From DAOUJI01 sp965197415 (GTDB lineage: Bacteria > Chloroflexota > Dehalococcoidia > Lucifugimonadales > JAGWBF01): a stretch of 64,000 nucleotides of DNA. The stretch lies in the NCBI GenBank assembly GCA_965197415.1, contig OZ240207.1, positions 248,001 through 312,000 on the forward strand. The letters run 5' to 3'. Made by a program: the position numbers and the translations under genes. Positions within the stretch are counted from its first letter, which is position 1, and each line of letters begins with the position of its first letter. Below, in pieces: positions 7,910 through 16,528 of this stretch. Under the pieces are notes generated by a model. It was not told where the DNA came from and made no database searches. It worked only from the letters and a program-made list of their open reading frames with translations.

Positions 7910-8323
7910 CTACCCCGAGGGCTTGAACTTGAACATGGTCACCTCGTCGGTGACTTCCTCGAAGGTGATTTCCAGGGGCATGTCCAGCACCAGGGCTTCC
8001 GGGGTCTGGTCGACGCCGGTGAGGTTGGTCATCATGCGAGGCCCCTCGTCCAGTTCCACGACAGCGATCGCGTAGGGCGTCTCTTCCTGGAATCCGGGCG
8101 CCGGGCGGTGACTGATGACGTAGCTGTAGAGCTTGCCCTTGCCGCTCAACTCCTCCCACGTCAAGCTGCGGCCCCAGCAGTGGGGGCATACGGCCCGGGG
8201 GTAATAGTGGAACTGGTTGCAGTCGCCGCAACGCGGCAGCGTCAGCTTTCCCTCTTTGCAGCCTTGCCAGAAGGCTTCTGTTTCAGGTGTGGCTTTGGGA
8301 AGCGGCTTTTGCGGTGTCGTCAT
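7910..8323 (-). CDS. Zn-ribbon/OB-fold (DUF35) protein, thiolase partner
   Basis: This 137-aa protein has a rubredoxin-like zinc ribbon (C32, C35, C46, C49 in LPRCGDCNQ and VCPHCWG) and then an OB-fold (GKGKLYSYVISHRPAPGF). Proteins of this family bind thiolase-fold enzymes; ChsH2-DUF35 with the aldolase Ltp2 is the best-known case. The thiolase gene ends 62 bp upstream on the same strand, followed by two acyl-CoA dehydrogenases, so it probably works in a CoA-thioester degradation complex. Confidence 0.85.
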   Translation of the reverse strand: MTTPQKPLPKATPETEAFWQGCKEGKLTLPRCGDCNQFHYYPRAVCPHCWGRSLTWEELSGKGKLYSYVISHRPAPGFQEETPYAIAVVELDEGPRMMTNLTGVDQTPEALVLDMPLEITFEEVTDEVTMFKFKPSG

Positions 8324-8385
8324 TGGGTTTCTCCTATCGAGGTTGACGGCATGGGAAGTTGGTGACTAAAGGACGCCGGCGCAAG

Positions 8386-9543
8386 TTACGGGACTTCAAC
8401 GCCGAGAATGGCAGTGCCTGAAGCGGCGAACATCCCGCCCGGCCCATGGACTACGGCTGTCTTGGCGTTCTCCACCTGGCGGTCTCCACCCTGGTTCCGG
8501 AGCTGGCGCACAGCCTCCAGGATGATGAACATGCCGTACATCCCTGGGTGTGTGTAGGAGAGGCCGCCGCCGTTGGTGTTCATCGGGAACTCTCCGCCGG
8601 GAGCCGTCCTCTGGTCTGAAACGAATCTACCGCCCTCACCTCTGGGGCAGAACCCCAGCGCCTCGATGGCAAAGATGGGGGTGTGGACGAAGGCGTCGTA
8701 AAACTCCACGACGTCTATATCCTCGTGCTTTACGCCTGCCATGTCGAAAGCCCGTTGGCCCGATGTCTCGAAGGCGTGGGACCAAGTGAAGTCGGGCATC
8801 TGTCCTATGCTCCAGTGGCTTAGGGCCTCTCCCGTCCCCAGCAGGTAGACGGGCTTCTGCTTCAAGTCCTTGGCACGGTCGGCGGTGGTGAGTATGACTG
8901 ATCCGGCGGCGTCGGTGACGAGGCAGCACATGGGCAAGGTGAGGGGGTAGCATATCATCCTGGCGCTGAGCACGTCGTCGACGGTCTGGGGTTCCCGCAT
9001 TATGGCCCTGGGATTGAGGCTGGCCCATTTTCGGGTGGCTACTGCGACCTCGGCCAGGTTCTCCAGGGTGGTTCCCGTCTCCTTCATGTACCTGAGGATG
9101 GGCATCGAGAACAGAGTAGGAGGGCCAAGGGCTCCGAAAGGCTGCTCGAACTGGCCTGCGGGCGTGGATGGGTCCACGGGGGCGCGGGGTTCTCCGATGC
9201 GGCTGCGTCCGCTCTGGCCGTGGCTGATGAGGGCGTAGTCGCACATGCCGTGTTCAAGGGCCAACATGGCGTGCTCCATCATAATCACGAAGGAGCAGCC
9301 TCCCACCGTCGTGCCGTCGACATACCGGGGCCTCATACCCAGGTATTCGGCCAGGACGGCGGCGTTGGTTCCCGCCGTGAAGAGGCCGTCGATGTCGCCC
9401 TTTTCCAGGCCGGCGTCGTGCATGGCGTTCACCGCGCCCTCGGCGTGGAGTTGCAAGACCGACTTGTTGGGCTGGACGCCGTTTTCGTCGGCTTCATCGG
9501 CGCCGACGATGGCTACTTTGCCCCTAAGTTCCTTGTATGACAT
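8386..9543 (-). CDS. Thiolase-fold (SCP-x/Ltp-like) acyl-CoA enzyme
   Basis: This 385-aa protein of the thiolase superfamily is closest in pattern to SCP-x thiolases and lipid-transfer aldolases. It starts KVAIVGADEAD. A cysteine in the nucleophile region remains (TVGGCSFVIMMEHA), and a histidine lies in SYTHPGMYG, but the final CxG cysteine motif is absent (HGPGGMFAASG). With the DUF35 partner downstream, it could be a thiolase or a retro-aldolase that cleaves a branched acyl-CoA. It is in an operon with two acyl-CoA dehydrogenases. Confidence 0.8.
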   Translation of the reverse strand: MSYKELRGKVAIVGADEADENGVQPNKSVLQLHAEGAVNAMHDAGLEKGDIDGLFTAGTNAAVLAEYLGMRPRYVDGTTVGGCSFVIMMEHAMLALEHGMCDYALISHGQSGRSRIGEPRAPVDPSTPAGQFEQPFGALGPPTLFSMPILRYMKETGTTLENLAEVAVATRKWASLNPRAIMREPQTVDDVLSARMICYPLTLPMCCLVTDAAGSVILTTADRAKDLKQKPVYLLGTGEALSHWSIGQMPDFTWSHAFETSGQRAFDMAGVKHEDIDVVEFYDAFVHTPIFAIEALGFCPRGEGGRFVSDQRTAPGGEFPMNTNGGGLSYTHPGMYGMFIILEAVRQLRNQGGDRQVENAKTAVVHGPGGMFAASGTAILGVEVP

Positions 9544-9577
9544 TGCCGCCCCCTATAATTCTTGTGCGGTGTTGACC

Positions 9578-10759
9578 TTACTGGCGGGGCAGTCCCAAGC
9601 CCCTGGTGGCTATGATGTTCCGCTGTATCTCGCCCGTTCCGCCGGCGATGTTGGCGCCGAATTGGTTGAGATACGCCCTGGATAGGCTGCCCCGAAGCTT
9701 CACCCACTTGGAGTTCTTCCATAGCTGCCCGTATTGGCCCAGGATTTCTATGCCTGTGTTTGCCACTTTTTGCTGCAACTCGGAGCCGAAGACCTTGGAC
9801 ATCGACGCCTCGTAGTTCGGCACCAGGCCCTGTCCCTGCATCCAGGCGACTCTGTAGGCAATCCATCGGGAGGCCTGTATCTCGACGGCCAGGTTCACGA
9901 GCTTGTGTCGGACGACTTTGTGTTGGGAAAGGGGCTTGCCGTTGTGGTTGGTCTCCTTCGCGTACTGCACCAACCGTTCAAGGTTTCTTCTCCCGTTTGA
10001 AGAGTAGTGGACTCCGGCTCGTTCGAAGTCCAGAGCCACCGCCATGGTGTACCAGCCCCGGTCTTGCTCGCCGATGAGGTTCTTCTTCGGCACTCGGACG
10101 TTGTCGAAGTAGACCTGGTTGAACTCATGCTCGCCAGTCATCTTTATGACGGGCCGAACGGTGATGCCCGGAGTCGTCATGTCCACCATCATCAGGCTTA
10201 TTCCCCGGTGCTTGGGGGCGTCGGGGTTGGTCCTGACGGCTATCCAGCCCCAGTCGGCGATGTGGGCGCCTGAATTCCATATCTTAGACCCGTTGATAAC
10301 GTATTCGTCGCCGTCCTCGGTGGCCGAGGTTATCAGTCCGGCTAGGTCGGAGCCGGTCTCCGGCTCACTGTACAGTGTGGTCCAATATTTCTCTGCTCTG
10401 GTGATCGGGGGCAGGTGTTCCTTCTTCTGCTCCTCGGTGCCGAAACGGATGATCGTGGGCCCAATCCAGGCCACGGCCCCTCCGCCTACGTCGGTGCCCG
10501 GCGAACCGTGATAGGCCACCTCGTCGCTGTATATGGCCTGCTCTATGTATGACCGACTCTGGCCGCCGTATTCGACCGGCCAGTGCATGGTGAGCCATCC
10601 CTTTGCGGACAGCTTCTTGGCCATGTTGTGGGCAAACTCCCGAGTGTCAGCGTGGTACATGGCACCGGAATCCATAGGCTCGAAGCCGGATGGCAGCGTC
10701 TCTTTGAAGAAGTCCTTTATCTCCTGGCGAAAGGCTTTTTGCTCCGGGGTGAACTCCAT
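9578..10759 (-). CDS. Acyl-CoA dehydrogenase (copy 1)
   Basis: This 393-aa FAD enzyme oxidises acyl-CoA to trans-2-enoyl-CoA and passes electrons to ETF. Family marks are YSEPETGSDLAGL, NGSKIWNSGAHIADWGW and GGTGEIQRNIIATRG. The Glu of the medium-chain enzymes (EGT) is replaced by Gly. A Glu is kept in ALDFERAG, the isovaleryl-CoA-dehydrogenase-type position. I use the second ATG because GGAGGAG lies 9 bp before it and only 3 bp before the first (10765), and because the paralogues start there. It is a tandem paralogue of the next gene upstream. Confidence 0.88.
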   Translation of the reverse strand: MEFTPEQKAFRQEIKDFFKETLPSGFEPMDSGAMYHADTREFAHNMAKKLSAKGWLTMHWPVEYGGQSRSYIEQAIYSDEVAYHGSPGTDVGGGAVAWIGPTIIRFGTEEQKKEHLPPITRAEKYWTTLYSEPETGSDLAGLITSATEDGDEYVINGSKIWNSGAHIADWGWIAVRTNPDAPKHRGISLMMVDMTTPGITVRPVIKMTGEHEFNQVYFDNVRVPKKNLIGEQDRGWYTMAVALDFERAGVHYSSNGRRNLERLVQYAKETNHNGKPLSQHKVVRHKLVNLAVEIQASRWIAYRVAWMQGQGLVPNYEASMSKVFGSELQQKVANTGIEILGQYGQLWKNSKWVKLRGSLSRAYLNQFGANIAGGTGEIQRNIIATRGLGLPRQ

Positions 10760-10852
10760 GTGCATAGGCTCCTCCGGCGGGCCGCTTGGCTAATAGGCTA
10801 GCGACAAGTCTATGGCCTGGAACGCAGGCGGTCAACTTCCTGGGACAATGCT

Positions 10853-10888
10853 CCCTCTCCCCAGGCGGGAGAGGGTTGGGGTGAGGGG
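10853..10888. repeat. REP-like palindromic repeat
   Basis: CCCTCTCCC and GGGAGAGGG form a 9-bp stem, followed by TTGGGGTGAGGGG. This resembles a very common dispersed intergenic repeat of environmental bacteria. It lies between two tandem acyl-CoA dehydrogenase genes and would form a hairpin in their mRNA. Only one copy is present here. Confidence 0.6.
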
Positions 10889-10895
10889 ACGCCGT

Positions 10896-12083
10896 CTAAC
10901 GCCGCGGCAGGCCCAGGCCCCTGGTGGCCATGATATTGCGCTGGATTTCTCCGGTGCCTCCGGCTATGTTGAAGGAGAAGGCGTTCAGGTAGGTGTGGGC
11001 GAAGGAACCGTGGAGGCGCGCCCATTTGGACCCCTTCCACAGCTGCCCATACTGGCCCAGAATCTCCATGCCGGTATTGGCCAGCCTGATCTGGAGCTCC
11101 GAGCCGTAGACCTTGGCCATCGACGCTTCGTAGTTGGGGACCATGCCCTCACCCTGCATCCAGGCCACCCTGTAGGACAGCCAGCGGGATACCTCCACGT
11201 CAATCGCTGAGTCCACCAGCTTATTCCGCACGACCTTGTTCTGGGACAGAAGCTTGCCACCGTGGACGGTCTCTTTGGCGTACTGCACCAGCGTCTCCAG
11301 GTTTCGCCTGGCCACCGCGGGGAAATAGACGCCCGACCGCTCGAAGTCCAGCGCCACTGCCATCGTGTACCATCCCTGGTCCAGCTCGCCCACCAGGTTG
11401 CTCTTGGGGACACGGACGTTGTCAAAGAAGACCTGGTTGAATTCGTGGTCGCCGGTCATCTTGATTACGGGCCGCACAGTTATCCCCGGAGACCGCATGT
11501 CCACCATCATCAAGCTGATACCCCGGTGCTTGGGGGCGTCGGGGTTAGTCCGGGCGGCAAGCCAGCCCCAGTCGGCTATGTGAGCGCCGGAGTTCCAAAT
11601 CTTGGAGCCGTTCACCACGAAGTCGTCCCCGTCCTGGACCGCGCTGGTCTGAAGGCTGGCTAGGTCGGAGCCAGCCTCGGGTTCGCTGTACAAGGTGCAC
11701 CAGTACCTCTCGGCCCTGGTTATGGGCGGCAGGTGCTCCTTCTTCTGCTCTTCAGTGCCGTAGCGTATGAGAGTTGGTCCGATCCAGCCCACGGCCCCCG
11801 CTCCCAGGTCCGTGCCTGGAACGCCCATGTAGGAAACTTCGTCGCTATATATGGCCTGCTCTACGTGGGACCTGCTCTGCCCGCCGTACTCCACAGGCCA
11901 GTGCATGGTGAGCCAGCCTTTTTCCGCGAGCTTCTTCGCCATGAGGGCGGTGAACTCCCGGTGGTCGGGATGGTACATGCCGCCCAGCTCCATAGGCTCC
12001 CAGTCGCTGGGCAACACCTCATTGAAGAAGTCAAGTATTTCCTGGCGGAAGGCTTCCTGCTCCGATGTAAACTTCAGGCGCAT
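10896..12083 (-). CDS. Acyl-CoA dehydrogenase (copy 2)
   Basis: This 395-aa protein is a close paralogue of copy 1, with LYSEPEAGSDLASL, NGSKIWNSGAHIADWGW and GGTGEIQRNIMATRG. As in copy 1, the medium-chain catalytic Glu is Gly and a Glu remains in ALDFERSG. The ATG at 12083 has AAGGAG 8 bp upstream; a longer form from 12113 is less likely. Adjacent acyl-CoA dehydrogenase pairs often form alpha2-beta2 heterotetramers on steroid or branched substrates (FadE28/FadE29 type), so copies 1 and 2 may act together. Confidence 0.87.
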   Translation of the reverse strand: MRLKFTSEQEAFRQEILDFFNEVLPSDWEPMELGGMYHPDHREFTALMAKKLAEKGWLTMHWPVEYGGQSRSHVEQAIYSDEVSYMGVPGTDLGAGAVGWIGPTLIRYGTEEQKKEHLPPITRAERYWCTLYSEPEAGSDLASLQTSAVQDGDDFVVNGSKIWNSGAHIADWGWLAARTNPDAPKHRGISLMMVDMRSPGITVRPVIKMTGDHEFNQVFFDNVRVPKSNLVGELDQGWYTMAVALDFERSGVYFPAVARRNLETLVQYAKETVHGGKLLSQNKVVRNKLVDSAIDVEVSRWLSYRVAWMQGEGMVPNYEASMAKVYGSELQIRLANTGMEILGQYGQLWKGSKWARLHGSFAHTYLNAFSFNIAGGTGEIQRNIMATRGLGLPRR

Positions 12084-12135
12084 GGGATACGCTCCTTGGA
12101 GACGGTACTGCAAAAGATATGCAAGCGATTGGCAG

Positions 12136-14652
12136 CTAGTCGGCTTTCTCGCTCGCTTGTGAGTTGGCGTGCGTGATCACGATATGGTAAGGGCCGGTCT
12201 TCGCCAATGGGCTATCCACAGAAAGGTAATATTCCCGCGATTCAGGAGCTTCCCATAGGATATGTGACCTATTAGGCCCCGATCCAATCATCAATGGTGC
12301 AACACCGTCAGAAGCATACAACGATATCCGTAAATGGATCGCTGTCTCGCCAGTGGCGACTATACGATACACACCACCGTGCTCGGCTTGAAATCGGAAG
12401 TAGTCTTTGTCTGATTCCGTTTCCAAGACGCCTTGGACAGTTTCTCCGACAACTAACACGGCGGCTGACTCTGCATCATCGCCGTGCTGGTCGACAGGAG
12501 CCACATTGGGCTCGATTTGATCAACGGACAGGTGATACGTTCCTTTGTGTCCGTAGGGGCTGTCCACGGCGAGAAAATATAGGTTTGAGCTGGGCGCCGT
12601 CCAACCTATAATCGGAGGGTCGGCGTTAGGAAATTGTACAGAACCATCCAGCACGGTTGTGCCGTCAGGTGCATAGAGCTTGATGCGAGAGTCCGCCAAC
12701 GTTAAGCGGTTCAGGACCATGTCATATTTTTTGCCTTCCTCGGCCTGAAATTGAAAGTAGTCCGAGTCAAACGCGTGGTCCATCGAACCTGGTGCAGCGT
12801 GTCCGAACGAGAGTTGAGAGGCATGTTGTGCGTCGTTGCCGTGGTCATCTAGTGCTTCCAGGTTGGCGTCGGTCCAGGGTCCTCCGTGTAATTTCTTGAA
12901 CAGGTGTCGAAATTCCTCTTGTCGATCAGGAGGAGTATGATTCAGGAATGATAGATAAATATCCTTTCCAGTAAGTTGTCCGACCTTGTCATCTGAATGT
13001 TCTAATGAGTAGATGTCCCTGAATACCAACGACAAGACTTCTTCTCCCAGCAGTGTATAGACGTTGATCAGGAAGTGTGCGCCCATCCAGTAATTACAAC
13101 GGTTCAAGTTGTAATAGAAGCCTTGGTGGTCGTTCATTTGAGTTAGGTTCTTGACTCCTTTGTCGTGGCAATTTAACTGGATCAACCTCTCCAAACCCTG
13201 CATACCGGTTTCGGGAACATCGGCATTGCCGGGTTGGTTCTCGATATACCAAGCCATGAAATCGGACCCTCCCTCCATAAACCATACTGGAAACAATACG
13301 AGGTAGTAGTGGGCTGTCTCGTGATAGAGAGTAGATTCGTCAAATCCCCCGGATTCTGACCTTGGAAGCCATATGGTTTTATGGCCACGTCCCGATAGCC
13401 ACCCAGCCAAGTTTTGATGGAGATCATAATCCGTCTCAGAGTCTCGATATACCATCAACAAAGTTATATTCTTCTGAGGGAACGGAGTCTGCATCAATTT
13501 TTCCAGGTTGCTAACAGCATCTTCCAAAGCCTCTATCGTGCTGTCGTCTGGTGCAAAGGGTCGACTTTGGAACACCCAAAGGTTGACGTCGCCGGCCAAC
13601 GGAAGGGTGATGGTCTGTGACCGTGTGAAGCGAGACTGTACCAGTTCGATAAAGAGAGAGGGCGACTGCGGGACGACATTGACCAAGGTCATCACGAAGG
13701 CCTTATCCTCTTCATCTAGCCCGTCTGAAAACCATGGCTGATGGAGAAGGTGTCGGAAGAAATCTGGTCTTTGTCGAAGGAGATAGTTGACGCCATGGAG
13801 GAACGTGAACGTCTTTGGATTAACCCAAGCGTCATAGTAGTGTGCGTCGGCGGCCCCGAGTATGGTGTCGATTACAGACCATTCCTCATCTGTTAAACCG
13901 TCTGCTAGCCATCCACTATCCGCAATATATTTCCCTAACTGCCAATCATTCTTCACTACACCGTGAAAGAACTGCGCGAGTAACAGCGCCTGCGGTTCTG
14001 TGACGATGTTGTCGGATAGCATCCTGCGAGTAACGGTCCTCGCTGTGTCCAGGTCTTGTGATGCTATGTCCCTCAACGCTGAGAGAGCCATGGCTTCAAC
14101 GGATGTGGGTGAGTCTGCTAACCAGGGAATTTGGGCGACCGTTTTCCCAAAACCTGCGTTTCGCACCCATATGTCGGTGAGTGCGTTGGCAGCTTCGATG
14201 TGTGCGGGGTCCAGCGTATTTTGGAACCATGGGACAATCTTTGAGAGTTCCGTAACGGCTGCGTCTTCGACTGTAGGATTGGGCGCGGGCGTACGCTGCG
14301 GAGTAGGGGCGGGAGTAATAGGGGGTGGTGCTGGCGAAGGACCCGGCATGGGTGTAGGGGTAGAACGTGGGGTAGGAGTAACGCTGATTGGTGGTGGAGG
14401 TGGGGTGAAATCCGGAGTCGACGTAGGTGTAGGACTCTGGGATTTAGTCGGGTGTAGAGTCGGGTATGCTGATGTTGGCGAAACAGCGGGGATATCGGTT
14501 GGTATGGGTGGCAGCGTTGAATCTGTATAAGGGGCCACAAGCTCTTCGGATGTCTCAGGCTCAAAGACATCGCATCCAGCAGCGGCCGCTACCGAGAGAA
14601 CCAATAGTCCCCAAATGAGACCGAGAGTTGACAGTTCGACTAGCGGTTTCAA
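12136..14652 (-). CDS. Large surface lipoprotein with HExxH metallopeptidase-like and PPC domains
   Basis: This 838-aa protein has a lipoprotein signal peptide (lipobox AAAGC, C27) and a long Pro/Thr-rich stalk (residues 50-127). A helical region follows, with four recurring W-[FL]-x-[DN] motifs (about 141, 176, 247 and 306). A gluzincin-like site is formed by HETAH (444-448) and E460 in PVWFMEGGSDF. Two pre-peptidase C-terminal-type beta domains follow (about 600-712 and 722-830). It should be anchored outside the membrane and may digest peptides. It is lower in GC than its neighbours and splits the catabolic gene cluster, which suggests later insertion. The substrate is unknown. Confidence 0.75.
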   Translation of the reverse strand: MKPLVELSTLGLIWGLLVLSVAAAAGCDVFEPETSEELVAPYTDSTLPPIPTDIPAVSPTSAYPTLHPTKSQSPTPTSTPDFTPPPPPISVTPTPRSTPTPMPGPSPAPPPITPAPTPQRTPAPNPTVEDAAVTELSKIVPWFQNTLDPAHIEAANALTDIWVRNAGFGKTVAQIPWLADSPTSVEAMALSALRDIASQDLDTARTVTRRMLSDNIVTEPQALLLAQFFHGVVKNDWQLGKYIADSGWLADGLTDEEWSVIDTILGAADAHYYDAWVNPKTFTFLHGVNYLLRQRPDFFRHLLHQPWFSDGLDEEDKAFVMTLVNVVPQSPSLFIELVQSRFTRSQTITLPLAGDVNLWVFQSRPFAPDDSTIEALEDAVSNLEKLMQTPFPQKNITLLMVYRDSETDYDLHQNLAGWLSGRGHKTIWLPRSESGGFDESTLYHETAHYYLVLFPVWFMEGGSDFMAWYIENQPGNADVPETGMQGLERLIQLNCHDKGVKNLTQMNDHQGFYYNLNRCNYWMGAHFLINVYTLLGEEVLSLVFRDIYSLEHSDDKVGQLTGKDIYLSFLNHTPPDRQEEFRHLFKKLHGGPWTDANLEALDDHGNDAQHASQLSFGHAAPGSMDHAFDSDYFQFQAEEGKKYDMVLNRLTLADSRIKLYAPDGTTVLDGSVQFPNADPPIIGWTAPSSNLYFLAVDSPYGHKGTYHLSVDQIEPNVAPVDQHGDDAESAAVLVVGETVQGVLETESDKDYFRFQAEHGGVYRIVATGETAIHLRISLYASDGVAPLMIGSGPNRSHILWEAPESREYYLSVDSPLAKTGPYHIVITHANSQASEKAD

Positions 14653-14757
14653 CTTGGACCATCTGTTTCGTCAGTGTACGAGCAGGCCCTGTGTGCTAAC
14701 TCGACCTGATGTAAGTCTATGCTGAGGCACCAAGTAGGTCAATGAGGGGAATATTGA

Positions 14758-14786
14758 AGAGGGGAGCGGACTGTCCGCGCCCCTCT
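14758..14786 (-). terminator. Hairpin after the ACAD-MaoC operon
   Basis: AGAGGGG pairs with CCCCTCT, with an inner CGGAC/GTCCG stem. On the minus strand TTCAATATT follows. It lies 26 bp beyond the stop of acyl-CoA dehydrogenase copy 3 and probably ends that operon. Confidence 0.55.
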
Positions 14787-14811
14787 CTGTATGCCGGTAT
14801 TAGGGTTGGAG

Positions 14812-15999
14812 TTAGTCTCTGGGCAGGCCCAGGCCCCGGCGGGCGATGATGTTGCGCTGGATTTCCGACGTGCCGGCGCCGATGGTGGCTGAGTACTGGT
14901 CCAACGCGGCTCTGGAGAAGGTTCCGTTGAGCCGCGCCCACTTTGAGTCCTTCCACAGGGGGCCGTATTGGCCTAGTATCTCGAGGCCGCGGTTGGCGAG
15001 GCGCTGCTGGAGCTCCGAGCCGTACACCTTGGACATGGAGGCCTCGTAGTTGGGGACAAGGCCCTGGCCTTGCATCCAGCCCACCCTGTAGGACAGCCAC
15101 CGGGACACCTGAATCTCGATGGCGGTGTCTACCAGCTTGTTGCGCACGATGGGGTCTTTGGCCAGCGGTTCGCCCTTATGGGTGGTCTCCCGCGTGTACT
15201 GCACCAGGTTCTCCAGGTTCCTCTTTCCCACTGCGGAGTAGGAAATCCCCGAACGCTCGAAGTCCAGCGCCACGGCCAGGGTGTACCAGCCCCGGTTAAG
15301 CTCGCCCACCAGGTTCTTCTTGGGGATCCGGACGTTGTCGAAGTAGACTTGGTTGAACTCATGGTCTCCGGTCATTTTTATGACCGGGCGGACGGTGATG
15401 CCTGGACTCTTCATGTCCACCAGCATCAGGCTGATGCCCCTGTGCTTGGGGGCGTCGGGGTCGGTGCGGGCGGCCAGCCAGCCCCAGTCGGCGATGTGGG
15501 CGCCGGAGGTCCATATCTTGGAACCGTTGACCACGAAATCGTCGCCGTCCTCCACGGCGCTGGTCTGCAAGCCCGCCAGGTCCGAACCCGTCTCAGGCTC
15601 GCTGTAGAAGGTGCACCAGTACCGCTCGGCCCTGGTTATGGGGGGCAGGTGCTCCTCCTTCTGTTCGTCAGTGCCGTAGAGAATAAGGGTGGGTCCCACC
15701 CACGCCACGGCTCCGGCTCCCAGGTCGGTGCCGGGCACGCCGTTGTACGCGATTTCTTCCCGGTAAATCATTTGCTCAACGTGGGAGCGTCCCTGACCGC
15801 CGTACTCTACTGGCCAGTGCATGGTCAGCCAACCCTTGTTGGCCAGCTTGGTGGCCATGCTCCGACTGAACTCAAACCTGTCCTTGTGGTGGTGTTCGCC
15901 CTGCTCCATAGGTTCCCAGTCGGCGGGCAACTCCTGCTTCAGGAAATCAAGGATTTCCTGGCGGAAGTCGTTCTGTTCCTTGGTGAATTGCAACTCCAT
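14812..15999 (-). CDS. Acyl-CoA dehydrogenase (copy 3)
   Basis: This is a 395-aa paralogue of copies 1 and 2. It carries FYSEPETGSDLAGL, NGSKIWTSGAHIADWGW and GAGTSEIQRNIIARRG; the medium-chain Glu is Ala here, and ALDFERSG keeps the alternative Glu. It catalyses alpha,beta-dehydrogenation of an acyl-CoA. It is the last gene of the operon read from 18703 downward, after the MaoC pair, thiolase-like protein and zinc-ribbon protein. That set is enough to oxidise, hydrate and cleave an acyl-CoA side chain. Confidence 0.88.
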   Translation of the reverse strand: MELQFTKEQNDFRQEILDFLKQELPADWEPMEQGEHHHKDRFEFSRSMATKLANKGWLTMHWPVEYGGQGRSHVEQMIYREEIAYNGVPGTDLGAGAVAWVGPTLILYGTDEQKEEHLPPITRAERYWCTFYSEPETGSDLAGLQTSAVEDGDDFVVNGSKIWTSGAHIADWGWLAARTDPDAPKHRGISLMLVDMKSPGITVRPVIKMTGDHEFNQVYFDNVRIPKKNLVGELNRGWYTLAVALDFERSGISYSAVGKRNLENLVQYTRETTHKGEPLAKDPIVRNKLVDTAIEIQVSRWLSYRVGWMQGQGLVPNYEASMSKVYGSELQQRLANRGLEILGQYGPLWKDSKWARLNGTFSRAALDQYSATIGAGTSEIQRNIIARRGLGLPRD

Positions 16000-16084
16000 T
16001 CGGCAGCCTCCTTATCCCTTTCCCCCTACCTCAGGCCAGCTTGCTCTGACGGTCCGGGTCTCCTCACGGTAAGTATAGTATCGT

Positions 16085-16528
16085 CTATTTGTCGGCCCGC
16101 TTCCAGAGGGGAAGGGTGACCTCTTCCTCAGTGTGGTCTTCGAAGTGGACCTCCACGGGCATCCCGATGTATATGTCGTCATAGTCGGCGTCCACGATGT
16201 TGCCCACCATACGGATGTTCCCCGCCTCGGGGATTTCCACCAGAGCCACGTTGTAGGGCACTCGCTCCCGGAGGGCTGGGTGCACCGGGTACTCGCTGTT
16301 CATGTAACTGTACACCACTCCCTTGCCGCTGGTTTTCACCCAATCGTAGTTGAAGGAATGGCAAGAGTAGCAAATTATCTCCGGAGTGTGCCGGAAGGTC
16401 TTGCAGTCCGAGCATTGCTGGACCACTAGCTCGTGGCGCCTGCAGGCTTCCCAGAAGCCGGCGTCGGCGCTGTCGGGAATCCAACCGGGAAGAGGCATTC
16501 CTTCCGGAAGGTAGTAGTCGGCCATCAT
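16085..16528 (-). CDS. Zn-ribbon/OB-fold (DUF35) protein, aldolase partner
   Basis: This 147-aa protein has a zinc ribbon (VQQCSDCKTF and ICYSCHSF) followed by an OB-fold (GKGVVYSYMNSEYPVHP). It starts immediately after the thiolase-like gene ends, so 1:1 synthesis is likely. In the steroid side-chain pathway the equivalent domain of ChsH2 binds and activates the thiolase-fold aldolase Ltp2. A similar complex with the 16529 product is a reasonable inference. Confidence 0.85.
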   Translation of the reverse strand: MMADYYLPEGMPLPGWIPDSADAGFWEACRRHELVVQQCSDCKTFRHTPEIICYSCHSFNYDWVKTSGKGVVYSYMNSEYPVHPALRERVPYNVALVEIPEAGNIRMVGNIVDADYDDIYIGMPVEVHFEDHTEEEVTLPLWKRADK

